Below, one piece after another: positions 36,173 to 45,470 of a DNA stretch of 64,000 nt. Below the pieces are notes generated by a model. It did not search any database and was not told where the DNA came from. It was given only the letters and a program-made list of their open reading frames with translations. Positions within the stretch are counted from its first letter, which is position 1, and each line of letters begins with the position of its first letter. The translations under genes and the position numbers were made by a program. Source of the stretch: Novosphingobium jiangmenense (GTDB lineage: Bacteria; Pseudomonadota; Alphaproteobacteria; Sphingomonadales; Sphingomonadaceae); assembly GCF_015694345.1 (NCBI RefSeq), contig NZ_JADQDC010000007.1, positions 1 through 64,000 of the forward strand, given 5' to 3'.

Positions 36173-36771
36173 AAGCCTTTGCTCTGACTGTCTCTGTATT
36201 GGCCGACCTTGCCTGCGCCGCCGCGCTGGGCGGGTGTGCTGCCAAGACGCAGAGCGCCAACCGCGAGGTGCCGGTGCGAGTTGCGCTGACCAATGCCGCA
36301 GGGCCGACCGAGGCAGTGGCAACCCTGCTGGCCGAAGCCGACAGCGCCCAAGGCGAACCGCAAAGACTCGGCGTGATCCTTGCCGCGCTCGACAATTTCG
36401 GTGCGCGGGCGATGCCAGGCGAGGCAGATCCGGTGTCGGCATGGCGCGCCAAAGCTGAAATGCCGCGGACGCCGCCCTATCGCGGGCGGGTGCTGGGGCC
36501 AGCTTACAAGGCAGGGATGCTCAACCCCGGCGCAACGGTGCGCCTGCCGCAACTGTTCGACGGCGGCCGCTCTGCGCGCGTCGCTGTGGCAACACCGGGA
36601 CAGGCCGCGCTCGATTTCACCGTGCTGGATGGCGAGGCGAAGCCGGTCTGCCCGCCCGCCAAGGCTCGTTCCCGCGAGTGCATGTGGACGCCGCTGTTCA
36701 GCGGGCGCTTCGAGATCGTGCTGACCAATCCATCCAGCAACGCCGCAGGATACTACCTGGTGATCGACTAG
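36169..36771 (+). CDS. Lipoprotein coupled to the two-component system
   Basis: A 200-residue protein with a lipoprotein signal: hydrophobic stretch to lipobox LGGC, Cys23. The mature part has no motif I recognise; residues about 95-200 look beta-rich (RGRVLGPAYKAGMLNPGATVRLPQLFDGGRSARVAVATP ... GRFEIVLTNPSSNAAGYYLVID), like a small ligand-binding or pre-peptidase-type sandwich domain. Its ATG overlaps the kinase stop, so an accessory sensor or an output of the same signalling pathway is likely. Function unknown. Confidence 0.75.
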   Translation: MKAFALTVSVLADLACAAALGGCAAKTQSANREVPVRVALTNAAGPTEAVATLLAEADSAQGEPQRLGVILAALDNFGARAMPGEADPVSAWRAKAEMPRTPPYRGRVLGPAYKAGMLNPGATVRLPQLFDGGRSARVAVATPGQAALDFTVLDGEAKPVCPPAKARSRECMWTPLFSGRFEIVLTNPSSNAAGYYLVID

Positions 36772-37262
36772 GCGCCCAGCGCTTCGGCCATCATTTCGAG
36801 CGCGGCGCGCACGGTCATGTCGCGACTCTCCTCGCGGCCGCGCTCGCCGAAATGACATTCGCGAAGGATCGGCGGCGCGCCCTTGCGCAGTACGGCGAGG
36901 TGGATCAGCCCGGTCTCGTCGTCCGGTTCGCCGGGTCCGGCAAAGCCGGTAATCGCACAGACCAGACCTGCCGCCGAATGTTCCAGAGCGCCTGCAGCCA
37001 TGGCCTGCGCGACTTCGCGGCTGACTTCGCCGTGGCGGATGACGAGCATCGGATCGATCCCGAGCAGGTCGGACTTGGAGCGCGCGGTGTAGGTCACGAA
37101 GCCCCGGTCGAACTGGCTGGAAAGGCCCTCGATGCTGGTAAACAGCGCCGCCAGCTGGCCGCCGGTGCAGGATTCAGCCGTTGCCAGCATCAGATCGGCG
37201 CGCTTGGCTGCGGCCAGCACGCGCTCGGCCATGGCCTTGAGGTCTTCTCTGCTCTCGCTCAT
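36768..37262 (-). CDS. CinA-family protein (nicotinamide-nucleotide amidohydrolase type)
   Basis: A 164-residue protein with only the C-terminal CinA domain: LMLATAESCTGGQLAALFTSIEGLSSQF (catalytic Ser/Lys region) and ITGFAGPGEPDDETGLIHLAV. Homologues (PncC) deamidate NMN in NAD recycling. The conserved 'GIAGPGGG' appears here as GFAGPGEP. The ATG at 37262 is used. The 3' end overlaps the convergent lipoprotein gene by 3 bp. Confidence 0.88.
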   Translation of the reverse strand: MSESREDLKAMAERVLAAAKRADLMLATAESCTGGQLAALFTSIEGLSSQFDRGFVTYTARSKSDLLGIDPMLVIRHGEVSREVAQAMAAGALEHSAAGLVCAITGFAGPGEPDDETGLIHLAVLRKGAPPILRECHFGERGREESRDMTVRAALEMMAEALGA

Positions 37263-37359
37263 GCCGGGAGGACGCCCGAAGTGCCCTGCCGCTTCGCGCC
37301 ATGCGACAGGAATGCGCTGGCGCAGGGCGGGACGTTGCGAATGGTTGATCTGGAAGAAG

Positions 37360-37433
37360 TGGAGGCCCGAGCCGGAATCGAACCGGCGTAAACGGATTTG
37401 CAATCCGGTGCGTAACCACTCCGCCATCGGGCC
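37360..37433 (-). tRNA. tRNA-Cys (GCA)
   Basis: On the minus strand 74 nt fold as a cloverleaf: acceptor GGCCCGA pairs with TCGGGCC, followed by discriminator T and encoded CCA. The anticodon loop is TTGCAAA with anticodon GCA, and the T arm is GCCGG-TTCGATT-CCGGC. All features match bacterial tRNA-Cys. Confidence 0.95.
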
Positions 37434-37508
37434 TCGATCGCAGGAGCTGCGTGGTTTGGCGCGGTTAGCGGGAAGATCGCGCTGCCGCAAGCGGTTCTTG
37501 CGGAGTGC

Positions 37509-38897
37509 TTAGCTTGCCGGGGCGAACTGGAGACGGCGCTGCTTGCTGTCGATGCCGGTGAGGCTAAGGTCCACGCGCTGGCCGGGGGCTGCACCGGCAA
37601 CGCGAGCACGGGCGACAACGGGGAGGTCAAGCAACTGGACCCGCGCCGAATCGCCGTCGGTGTCGGTCACGCAGGCACGGAAGATTTCGCCTTCGCGGCC
37701 TTGGAGCATCACGGTTTCGGCAAGGTCGATCACCGCCCGTTCGATCTGGCCGGACAGCGCCTCGGCCTTGGCCATCACGGCGGGAAGGCGCTCGAAGGCG
37801 GCTTCGACTTCCGGTTCGACTGGCTTTCCGCCCGCGACGGCGAGCGTGGCGCGAATCACATAGCGGTCAGCCAGGCGGCGCAAGGGGGCAGTGGCGTGGG
37901 CGTAAGTCGCGGCGATGGCTTCATGCCACGGCGTGACGCCCGGGATCCACGGCGCATAGCCCGCACCACCCCCCGCCCTGCGCACCGCGAGCATGAACGC
38001 GGCGTGGTTCGGATTGCGCTGGTCGAGGGAGCGTTCGAGCGTCTTGAGATCGACGTGCTCCGGCCAGTCAAGGCCGAGGCCTGCGGCGGTGGAGCGCAGA
38101 CGCGCCATTGCTGCCGCGGTGGGACCAGCCATCACGCGGAACAGGCCGGTCCCGGCCTTCTGCAGCGCAGCGGCTATGGCGAGGTTGGCAGCAAGCGACA
38201 GCGTGGCGTTGGCACGTTCGGAAGGCAGCAGCGGGCGGAAGGACAGGGCATACCGGCCAGACCCGAGCGCTTCGACTTCCTGTTCCGGCGGATCGACGCG
38301 GGCGGCACCGCGAGCGGCTTCGGCAGCGTTCATGCGATCGGCGAAGCGGGCGAAATCGGCGGGCAACTGGTCGAGACGGACGCTGTCGTAGGCCAGCTTG
38401 GCGCGGCTGCGGATCAGGGCGCGGCGGGCGGATTCGAGTCGAGGCTCGCCATCCGCACCGAGGCGCACGGTGAACACCACCGCCGGACGCGGGCCATCGG
38501 GCAGGAGGCTTGCTGCGCGTTCGGCCAGAGCGGGCGGATAGAGACCGGCTTTGCCATCGGGAAGGTAGAGCGTCTCACCGCGCTTCCACGCTTCGGCATC
38601 GACCGGATCGCCATCGGCCACGAACCACGCGACATCGGCGATGGCGTAGTGGAGGATCAGGTCGTTGCCGACTGCCTCGATGTGGAAGGCCTGATCGAGG
38701 TCGGTCGAACTGGCCGGATCGAGCGTGACGAAGGGCTCGCCGGTACGGTCCTCGTGCTCTGGCCCCGGTGCCTTTGCCGCCGCGCGTTCGGCGGCGGCGA
38801 GGACTTCGGGCGGGAAGCCATCGGGCACCTGATACTGCTGGCGGATCGCGGCAAGGCCGGTTGCGAGTGCTCCGGTAGGATCGTGGATGGCCTTCAT
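37509..38897 (-). CDS. RNase II/RNB-domain exoribonuclease
   Basis: A 462-residue protein. The RNB catalytic motif TLDPASSTDLDQAF has Asp60, Asp66 and Asp68 as metal ligands, and AATYAHATAPLRRLADRYV matches the conserved 'YxHxTSPLRRYxD' region. It is shorter than classical RNase II (about 640) because the N-terminal cold-shock domains are missing, a form common in alphaproteobacteria. Expected to degrade single-stranded RNA 3' to 5'; the lack of RNA-binding domains makes its substrate range uncertain. Confidence 0.88.
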   Translation of the reverse strand: MKAIHDPTGALATGLAAIRQQYQVPDGFPPEVLAAAERAAAKAPGPEHEDRTGEPFVTLDPASSTDLDQAFHIEAVGNDLILHYAIADVAWFVADGDPVDAEAWKRGETLYLPDGKAGLYPPALAERAASLLPDGPRPAVVFTVRLGADGEPRLESARRALIRSRAKLAYDSVRLDQLPADFARFADRMNAAEAARGAARVDPPEQEVEALGSGRYALSFRPLLPSERANATLSLAANLAIAAALQKAGTGLFRVMAGPTAAAMARLRSTAAGLGLDWPEHVDLKTLERSLDQRNPNHAAFMLAVRRAGGGAGYAPWIPGVTPWHEAIAATYAHATAPLRRLADRYVIRATLAVAGGKPVEPEVEAAFERLPAVMAKAEALSGQIERAVIDLAETVMLQGREGEIFRACVTDTDGDSARVQLLDLPVVARARVAGAAPGQRVDLSLTGIDSKQRRLQFAPAS

Positions 38898-38918
38898 CCG
38901 GCAAAGCCTAGCAGGCTG

Positions 38919-39725
38919 TTACGGATCGACAAATTCTCCGGCGCGCTTTTCCATGCCGGCGCGCACCGCTTCCATCTGGTTCTTCGAATACATCAGTTCG
39001 TGCTGGGCAACCGATTCGGCCATGAGCACTTCGTCGACGGTCATGTCGGGCGTGCGGTTGGAGAGCATCTTGGCACCGCGCACGGCGGTGGGGCTCTTGG
39101 AGGCGATCGTGCGGGCGAGCGCCATGGCATCGGCCAGCGGATCGGCGCTCACGTGGGTGGCGAAGCCGAAGCGTACGGCTTCCTCGCCGCTGAACTCGCG
39201 GTGGGTGTAGGTCAGTTCGCGCAGCACGTCGTCGCGCACGTTGCCGCGCCACAGGGCATATCCGGCCATGTCGGGCACAAGGCCCCACTTCACTTCCATC
39301 ACCGCCAGCCGCGCATCGGGGGCGATGAAGCGGATGTCCGCCCCGCTCGCCACCTGCAGGCCTCCGCCGAAGCACACGCCGTGAACCGCCGCGATCACCG
39401 GCATCGGCAACTTGCGCCAGACCATCGCCGCCTGCTGCGCGCGGTTGGCGTTGCCGTGGGTGCGGGCGGTGAGGCCGTCGCCTTCCCAGCGCGAGGTGTT
39501 GCCCATGCTCGACAGATCGAGCCCTGCGCAGAACGAGCGGCCTGCGCCCGACAGCACCACCGCGCGCACGCCGCGTTCGGTGTGGAGGTGATGTCCGGCG
39601 CTGACGATGGCTTCGAACATGGCATCGTCGAGCGCGTTCATCTTGTCGGCGCGATCGAGCAGGACGTGGGCGACGTGGTCCTCGACGGTGACGGTGACTC
39701 GCTCGTGGAAGTTCATCTGGGGCAC
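38919..39725 (-). CDS. Enoyl-CoA hydratase/isomerase (crotonase) family protein
   Basis: A 268-residue crotonase. The oxyanion-hole segments are visible: SGAGRSFCAGLDLSSMG and VHGVCFGGGLQVASGADIRFIAPDARLAVMEVKWGLVPDM. Usual catalytic Glu positions are partly altered, so hydratase versus isomerase activity cannot be told. The GTG at 39725 gives MPQMNF; an ATG at 39716 is equally plausible. Monocistronic-looking. Confidence 0.88.
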   Translation of the reverse strand: MPQMNFHERVTVTVEDHVAHVLLDRADKMNALDDAMFEAIVSAGHHLHTERGVRAVVLSGAGRSFCAGLDLSSMGNTSRWEGDGLTARTHGNANRAQQAAMVWRKLPMPVIAAVHGVCFGGGLQVASGADIRFIAPDARLAVMEVKWGLVPDMAGYALWRGNVRDDVLRELTYTHREFSGEEAVRFGFATHVSADPLADAMALARTIASKSPTAVRGAKMLSNRTPDMTVDEVLMAESVAQHELMYSKNQMEAVRAGMEKRAGEFVDP

Positions 39726-39809
39726 CCGTTGTCTGTTTGTCGCGGCAAGGTTGCCCGAGTGTCAGCGTCCGGTCCAGTCTCCTCATTTGACGGATGGCGC
39801 AGAACGGCA

Positions 39810-39841
39810 ACGGCCCTCCCCGCGCGGGCGGAGAGGGCCGT
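39810..39841 (-). terminator. Terminator of the aminotransferase gene
   Basis: ACGGCCCTC (39810-39818) and GAGGGCCGT (39833-39841) form a perfect 9-bp stem, 24 bp past the aminotransferase stop. The T-run on the minus strand is weak. Confidence 0.6.
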
Positions 39842-39864
39842 CATCGGTTTTCGCTGTTCAGGCC

Positions 39865-41064
<1,200 letters not shown>

Positions 41065-41257
41065 GGTTGAATACTCGTCGAAAAGGCGCGGCAGGAGCGC
41101 CGCGTCTTGGCCCTTACGCCAATTGCCCACTTGTGGAAACCTTGCTGTCGATGGACGGCAAACGTCGCTCGGTGGATGCAACTGCGGGCTAACAAGCTGT
41201 CACATGCTGTGTATAGTCCGATGCCAAAGAGCCATGACGTAACGGCAGGGAACGACA

Positions 41258-43141
41258 ATGACGGGTAAGACGGTGGACGATTCGTCGGCAGATTCTGTCG
41301 TGTTCGAGGACCTCTTCCGCCAGCAGGGGGAAGCGATGCGCGCGATGTTTGCGCCGCTGGTGCCGGGAGCGGAAGTCGTCTCCACCGATCCTGCCGACCT
41401 GCAGCACTGGGCGATGTCGGCGGCCAAGCTCCAGAAGATGTGGCTGGACTTCAGCGCCGAACAGGCAGGGCAAGTCGAGCCGATGCTCAACCGGCTGGGC
41501 GACATCGGCAAGTGGACGCAGACCTTCATGGCCATGGCGGGCCAGTTGCCGATCGCGCAGGCCGAGACGCAGGCGAAGCTGTGGAACGAGAGCATGGCGC
41601 TGTGGTCGTCGGTCATGGGCCAGTTCGCGGGCATGGGCCAGCACAAGGACGGTGAGACGCCCGCGCTGCCGCGACAGGACCGCCGCTTCAAGGACAAGCG
41701 CTGGCAGGAACAACCCGCCTTCGCACTGATCCACCAGACCTATCTGTTCCTGTCGGAAAAGCTGCAGCAGATGGCGGACGAGGCGCAAGGGTTAAGCCCC
41801 GAACGCAAGGAGCAGCTGCGCTTTGCCACCAAGGTGGTGACCGACGCGCTTTCGCCCGCGAACTTCCCCTTCACCAACCCGGTGGTGATCGAGCGGACGA
41901 TGGAGACCAAGGGCGAGAACCTGGTCAAGGGCGTGGAGCACCTGCTCGAGGACCTGCGCAAGGGGCAGCTGACCCACACCGATCCCGATGCCTTCGAACT
42001 GGGGCGGAACATCGCGGTGACGCCCGGCAAGGTGGTGCACGAAACGCCGCTGTTCCAGCTGATCCAGTACACCCCGACGACCGAGGAAGTGTTCGAGACG
42101 CCGCTCGTGATCTTCCCGCCGTGGATCAACCGCTTCTACATCCTCGATCTCAATCCGGAAAAGAGCTTCATCCGCTGGGCCGTGGCGCAGGGGCTGACTG
42201 TGTTCGTGGTCTCGTGGAAATCCGCCGATGCCTCGATGGCCGACGTGCTGTGGGACGATTACGTGCGCAGCCAGATCGAAGCGATCGACCACGTGCGCGA
42301 ACGGCTGAAGGTGCCGGCGGTCCACACCATCGGCTATTGCGTGGCTGGCACGACGCTGGCCGCGACGCTCGCCGTTCTGGCGCGCAGGGGCGACGCGGAG
42401 AAGGTGGCAAGCGCCACGTTCTTCACGGCGCAAGTCGATTTCGATGACGCCGGCGAGCTCAAGAACTTCATCGACGACGGGCAGCTGAAGATGCTGCAGA
42501 GCCTTTCGACCGACGGCTATCTCGACGGACGCTACATGGCCGCAACGTTCAACGCGCTGCGCGGCACGGACCTGATCTGGAACTACGTCGTGAACAACTA
42601 TCTGCTCGGGCAGGACTACCCGGCATTCGACCTGCTCCACTGGAACGGCGACACCACCAACCTGCCGAGCAAATGGCATCAGGCCTACCTGTGCGATCTC
42701 TATCGCGACAACCGTCTGGTCATTCCGGACGCCATGGTCGTCGACAACACCCCGGTGGACCTGCGCCGCATTGCAACGCCGTGTTACATCCAGGCGGGCC
42801 GGGAAGACCATATTGCACCGGCTAACAGCGTGTGGAAGCTGACCCGCCACCTGTCCGGCGCGTGGAAGTTCGTCCTGGCCGGATCGGGCCATATCGCAGG
42901 CGTGGTCAACCCGCCCGAGTCCGGCAAGTACCAGTACTGGCTCAATCCCGGCAATCCGGGGAGCCTTGAGGAATTCGTGGCCGGTGCCAGCGAAACCAAG
43001 GGGAGCTGGTGGCCGGACTGGATCGAATGGATCGGCGGACAGGCGCCGGCGCGAGTTGCGGCCAAGGGCAAGCGCGTTCCGGGCGGCAAGGGTGACGCGG
43101 TAATCGAAGACGCGCCGGGACGCTACGTGCGCAGTCGCTGA
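41258..43141 (+). CDS. phaC: Class I poly(3-hydroxyalkanoate) synthase
   Basis: A 627-residue PHA synthase. The lipase-like box GYCVAGT has the catalytic Cys361; Asp517 (AGREDHIAP) and His545 (GSGHIAGV) complete the triad. Conserved PHA synthase segments NPVVIERTMETKGENLVKGVEHLLEDL, FPPWINRFYILDLNPEKSFIRWAV and LLHWNGDTTNLP are present. Class I size; it polymerises short-chain hydroxyacyl-CoA on granules. A phasin gene follows downstream under its own promoter. Confidence 0.96.
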   Translation: MTGKTVDDSSADSVVFEDLFRQQGEAMRAMFAPLVPGAEVVSTDPADLQHWAMSAAKLQKMWLDFSAEQAGQVEPMLNRLGDIGKWTQTFMAMAGQLPIAQAETQAKLWNESMALWSSVMGQFAGMGQHKDGETPALPRQDRRFKDKRWQEQPAFALIHQTYLFLSEKLQQMADEAQGLSPERKEQLRFATKVVTDALSPANFPFTNPVVIERTMETKGENLVKGVEHLLEDLRKGQLTHTDPDAFELGRNIAVTPGKVVHETPLFQLIQYTPTTEEVFETPLVIFPPWINRFYILDLNPEKSFIRWAVAQGLTVFVVSWKSADASMADVLWDDYVRSQIEAIDHVRERLKVPAVHTIGYCVAGTTLAATLAVLARRGDAEKVASATFFTAQVDFDDAGELKNFIDDGQLKMLQSLSTDGYLDGRYMAATFNALRGTDLIWNYVVNNYLLGQDYPAFDLLHWNGDTTNLPSKWHQAYLCDLYRDNRLVIPDAMVVDNTPVDLRRIATPCYIQAGREDHIAPANSVWKLTRHLSGAWKFVLAGSGHIAGVVNPPESGKYQYWLNPGNPGSLEEFVAGASETKGSWWPDWIEWIGGQAPARVAAKGKRVPGGKGDAVIEDAPGRYVRSR

Positions 43142-43168
43142 GCGTCCAAGACTGATCCAAAACGGAAT

Positions 43169-43230
43169 TTGTGCACTGCACAATTTTCTTGACATCGGCA
43201 GCGCGATTCCTATTTTGTGCAGTGCAGCAA
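43169..43230 (+). promoter_or_regulatory. Phasin promoter flanked by two TTGTGCA palindromes
   Basis: A near-consensus sigma-70 promoter is present: TTGACA (43189-43194), 16 bp, TATTTT (43211-43216). Just upstream is a perfect 15-bp palindrome TTGTGCA-C-TGCACAA (43169-43183). A second, slightly degenerate copy TTGTGCA-G-TGCAGCA (43215-43229) overlaps the -10 end. TGC/GCA-rich paired sites at phasin promoters are what the PHA-sensing repressor PhaR binds in other alphaproteobacteria, so PhaR control is inferred. Confidence 0.7.
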
Positions 43231-43273
43231 GTGGCGATTCACATCGTTTCTTGCGCAAGCAGGAGTCGCCACG

Positions 43274-44134
43274 ATGGTCGAAGAAACGAAGGAAAGCCCG
43301 GAAACCTCCGCCCCCGTGGTGGAAGCGCCCGCTGCGCTGGCCGACGCTCCGGAAACGGTCGTGGAAGCTGTCGAACCCGAAGCTGCCGAGCCGGTCGTTG
43401 CCGTAAAGCCCAAGGCTTCCAGGCCGCGCAAGGCCAAGCCCGCTGCCGAACCGGTGGCCGTGGCTGTCGAAGCGCCGGTCGCAGCCCCTGCCGTGGTCGA
43501 ACCTGTCGCACCGAAGGCCGCCAAGCCCAAGGTCGTAAAGGCGAAGCCCGTCCGTCAGGCACCCAAGCCTGCACCCAAGGTCCGTCAGGCCAAGCCGATC
43601 GTGGCAGCGCCGGCGGCCGCGGTGAAGCCCGCAGCAAAGCGTCCTTTCACCGCCACTCCAAGCGTGAAGAAAACAAGCGTCGTCCTAAAGAAGGCGGCGC
43701 CCAGAAAGGAACTGTTCGCAATGGCTACCACCACCGAAATGACCGAAAAGATGACCGCCGCGTTCAAGGACGCCCAGGAAAAGGCCAAGGCCGCGTTTGG
43801 CGATGCCGGCGAATTCGCCAAGGGCAACGTCGAAGCCGTGGTCGAATCGACCAAGATCCTGACCACCGGCCTGCAGGAAATGACCAAGGGCTACGTCGCC
43901 GAGACCAAGTCTGCCTTCGAAGCGATGACCGCCGACGTCAAGGAACTGACCACGGTCAAGTCGCCCACCGAATTCTTCGAGAAGCAGTCGGCTCTGCTCC
44001 GCAAGAACTTCGACGCTGCGGTTGCCGCCAGCTCGAAGAACAGCGAAGCGATGCTGAAGCTCGCCAACGAAGCCTTCCAGCCGATCTCGACCCGCGTCAG
44101 CCTCGCGGTCGAAAAGATCAAGAAGGCCGCCTGA
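43274..44134 (+). CDS. Phasin with Lys/Ala/Pro-rich N-terminal extension
   Basis: A 286-residue protein. Residues 150-286 (from MATTTEMTEKMTAAFKDAQEKAKAAFGDAGEF) are a phasin_2-type amphipathic helical domain that coats PHA granules. Residues 1-148 are low-complexity, first acidic (EETKESPETSAPVVEAPAAL) then rich in Lys, Ala and Pro (KPKASRPRKAKPAA, KAAKPKVVKAKP), like the histone-H1-like tail of PhaF phasins that tethers granules to DNA, but at the opposite end. AGGAG precedes the ATG at 43274. An internal ATG at 43721 also has AAGGAA upstream and would give a standard phasin of 137 residues. Confidence 0.85.
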   Translation: MVEETKESPETSAPVVEAPAALADAPETVVEAVEPEAAEPVVAVKPKASRPRKAKPAAEPVAVAVEAPVAAPAVVEPVAPKAAKPKVVKAKPVRQAPKPAPKVRQAKPIVAAPAAAVKPAAKRPFTATPSVKKTSVVLKKAAPRKELFAMATTTEMTEKMTAAFKDAQEKAKAAFGDAGEFAKGNVEAVVESTKILTTGLQEMTKGYVAETKSAFEAMTADVKELTTVKSPTEFFEKQSALLRKNFDAAVAASSKNSEAMLKLANEAFQPISTRVSLAVEKIKKAA

Positions 44135-44175
44135 GCCTTACGGGCAGCGTGATCCGCGCTGCCTGCCGAGAGATC

Positions 44176-44208
44176 AAGGGCCGATGGGGTTGACCCGTCG
44201 GCCCTTTT
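44176..44208 (+). terminator. Terminator after the phasin gene
   Basis: AAGGGCCGA (44176-44184) pairs with TCGGCCCTT (44198-44206), with extra pairs toward the loop, followed by TT and GT. A strong intrinsic terminator. Confidence 0.8.
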
Positions 44209-44244
44209 GTCATGAAGCGCTTGGTCACAAAGCCTTTTGTCATG
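44203..44244. repeat. 12-bp exact direct repeat upstream of clpS
   Basis: CCTTTTGTCATG occurs at 44203-44214 and again at 44233-44244, a 30-bp step, in the gap before clpS. The first copy overlaps the terminator's T tract. It may be a small duplication or a pair of regulatory sites; nothing links it to a known factor. Confidence 0.4.
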
Positions 44245-44343
44245 GAAGCTGTCGTGTCCCGGCAACAATTCGCCCAAGTCCTGGCACCATCCCCTTCGTG
44301 CCCCTTGTGAAGCGCGCCGCTGAGTGCGATATTGCGAACCATC

Positions 44344-44724
44344 ATGAACGTGCGTGTTTCTTTCCGACCGGACCTGTCCGTCCCGCTGCGCTGTGCGGAG
44401 GGTGATGACACGCGTGGGCCCGGCGGGGATGACCAGATCGGCATTGCCACCAAGACCCGCGCCAAGCCGAAAAAGCCCAGCCAGTTCAAAGTGCTGATGC
44501 TGAACGACGATTACACCCCGATGGAATTCGTGGTGATGGTCCTCAAGCGCTTCTTCCACATGGATCTTGAGCAGGCGACGCGCGTGATGCTCCACGTCCA
44601 CCAGCGTGGTGTTGGCGTGTGCGGCGTCTACCCCTACGAGATCGCCGAAACCAAGGTGAACCAGGTGATGGACTTCGCCCGGCAGAACCAGCACCCCCTG
44701 CAGTGCACGCTGGAGAAGGCCTGA
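44344..44724 (+). CDS. clpS: ATP-dependent Clp protease adaptor ClpS
   Basis: A 126-residue adaptor. The core [57 protein letters not shown] is the ClpS fold that delivers N-end rule substrates to ClpAP; the NDDYTPM motif includes the substrate-binding Asn/Asp. ATG at 44344 is preferred over a TTG 12 bp upstream. The N-terminal 35 residues are variable, as usual. clpA is not adjacent. Confidence 0.94.
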   Translation: MNVRVSFRPDLSVPLRCAEGDDTRGPGGDDQIGIATKTRAKPKKPSQFKVLMLNDDYTPMEFVVMVLKRFFHMDLEQATRVMLHVHQRGVGVCGVYPYEIAETKVNQVMDFARQNQHPLQCTLEKA

Positions 44725-44751
44725 CCGGGGTTGAACCTCGCCGGAATCGCG

Positions 44752-44778
44752 AAAAGCCGGGCCATCAGCCCGGCTTTT
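44752..44778. terminator. Bidirectional terminator between clpS and the convergent gene
   Basis: AAAAGCCGGGC (44752-44762), loop CATCA, GCCCGGCTTTT (44768-44778): a perfect 11-bp hairpin with A/T tracts that works on both strands, between convergent genes. Confidence 0.88.
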
Positions 44779-44799
44779 GCGTTTTCAGGCTGCAATGGA

Positions 44800-45243
44800 T
44801 CAGTGCGCGGTGACGGAACGCGCTTCGATTGCCTGCCGTGCGAATGCCCGCAGCAATGCGGCAATCCATGCCATCGGCAGGCTCTGCGCAGCGCGCGAAT
44901 GGGCGCCTACGTCGCCATCGAGAATCACCTGCGCGACGAACGATCCGTCCTTCAACCGCCCGCCCGTGAAGATCGCATCGCGCGGAATCAACGCAATGGC
45001 CGCGCTCTCAAAGGCGCCGGAATCCGACAGGAGCGAGATCCATTCGATGGCAGCATTCTTGCGCTCGGCTTCCTCCGCCGAAGCGGCGGGCGAGATTTCC
45101 TGAAGAACGCGCCGGAACCCGTCACGCTGTTCGTGGGAGCCAAGGCGCTCGCACCATTGCGCGAGATCGTCGAGGCGTTCAGGGTTGGCTTCGTGCTTGG
45201 CGAAACGTTCGGACCAGGCAAGTCCGGTTTGCTCGTGTGACAT
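44800..45243 (-). CDS. Conserved-looking hypothetical protein
   Basis: A 147-residue soluble protein with no signal peptide or membrane segment; mostly helical at the N-terminus (ERLDDLAQWCERLGSHEQRDGFRRVLQEISPAAS) with an acidic-Ala middle. GGAAGG precedes the ATG at 45243 and a good terminator follows. Codon usage looks like its neighbours. I do not recognise the family; it is convergent with clpS and no function can be inferred. Confidence 0.7.
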   Translation of the reverse strand: MSHEQTGLAWSERFAKHEANPERLDDLAQWCERLGSHEQRDGFRRVLQEISPAASAEEAERKNAAIEWISLLSDSGAFESAAIALIPRDAIFTGGRLKDGSFVAQVILDGDVGAHSRAAQSLPMAWIAALLRAFARQAIEARSVTAH

Positions 45244-45470
45244 GGATTTACCTTCCAGAAGCTTGCATCCGCCAGAGGGCTATATCTTTTAGTTTGGCAT
45301 TTCCATATCTTTAGTTAGTAAATCTCCAAAGTGCTCCGCTTTTCCCTTCCCCGCCTGCGCACCACGCGCTAGTCGGTCGCATTGCTCATGGCGGGTTCAC
45401 TTGTGTCCGGCCAATCGGGCATGGCCGACCTGACAAGCACCTGCCCAACGGAATACGATCCAGACCGCCC
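45244..45470. promoter_or_regulatory. AT-rich divergent region before lptF
   Basis: This 227-bp gap separates the hypothetical gene from lptF and is notably AT-rich near 45280-45325. It contains two imperfect direct repeats, ATATCTTTTAGTT (45282-45294) and ATATCTTTAGTT (45305-45316), 23 bp apart. Probably holds the minus-strand promoter; no gene seen. Confidence 0.35.

Noticed and set aside
36768..37490. Longer CinA start running over the tRNA-Cys gene
   Set aside because: It would overlap the tRNA completely; the ATG at 37262 fits the family.
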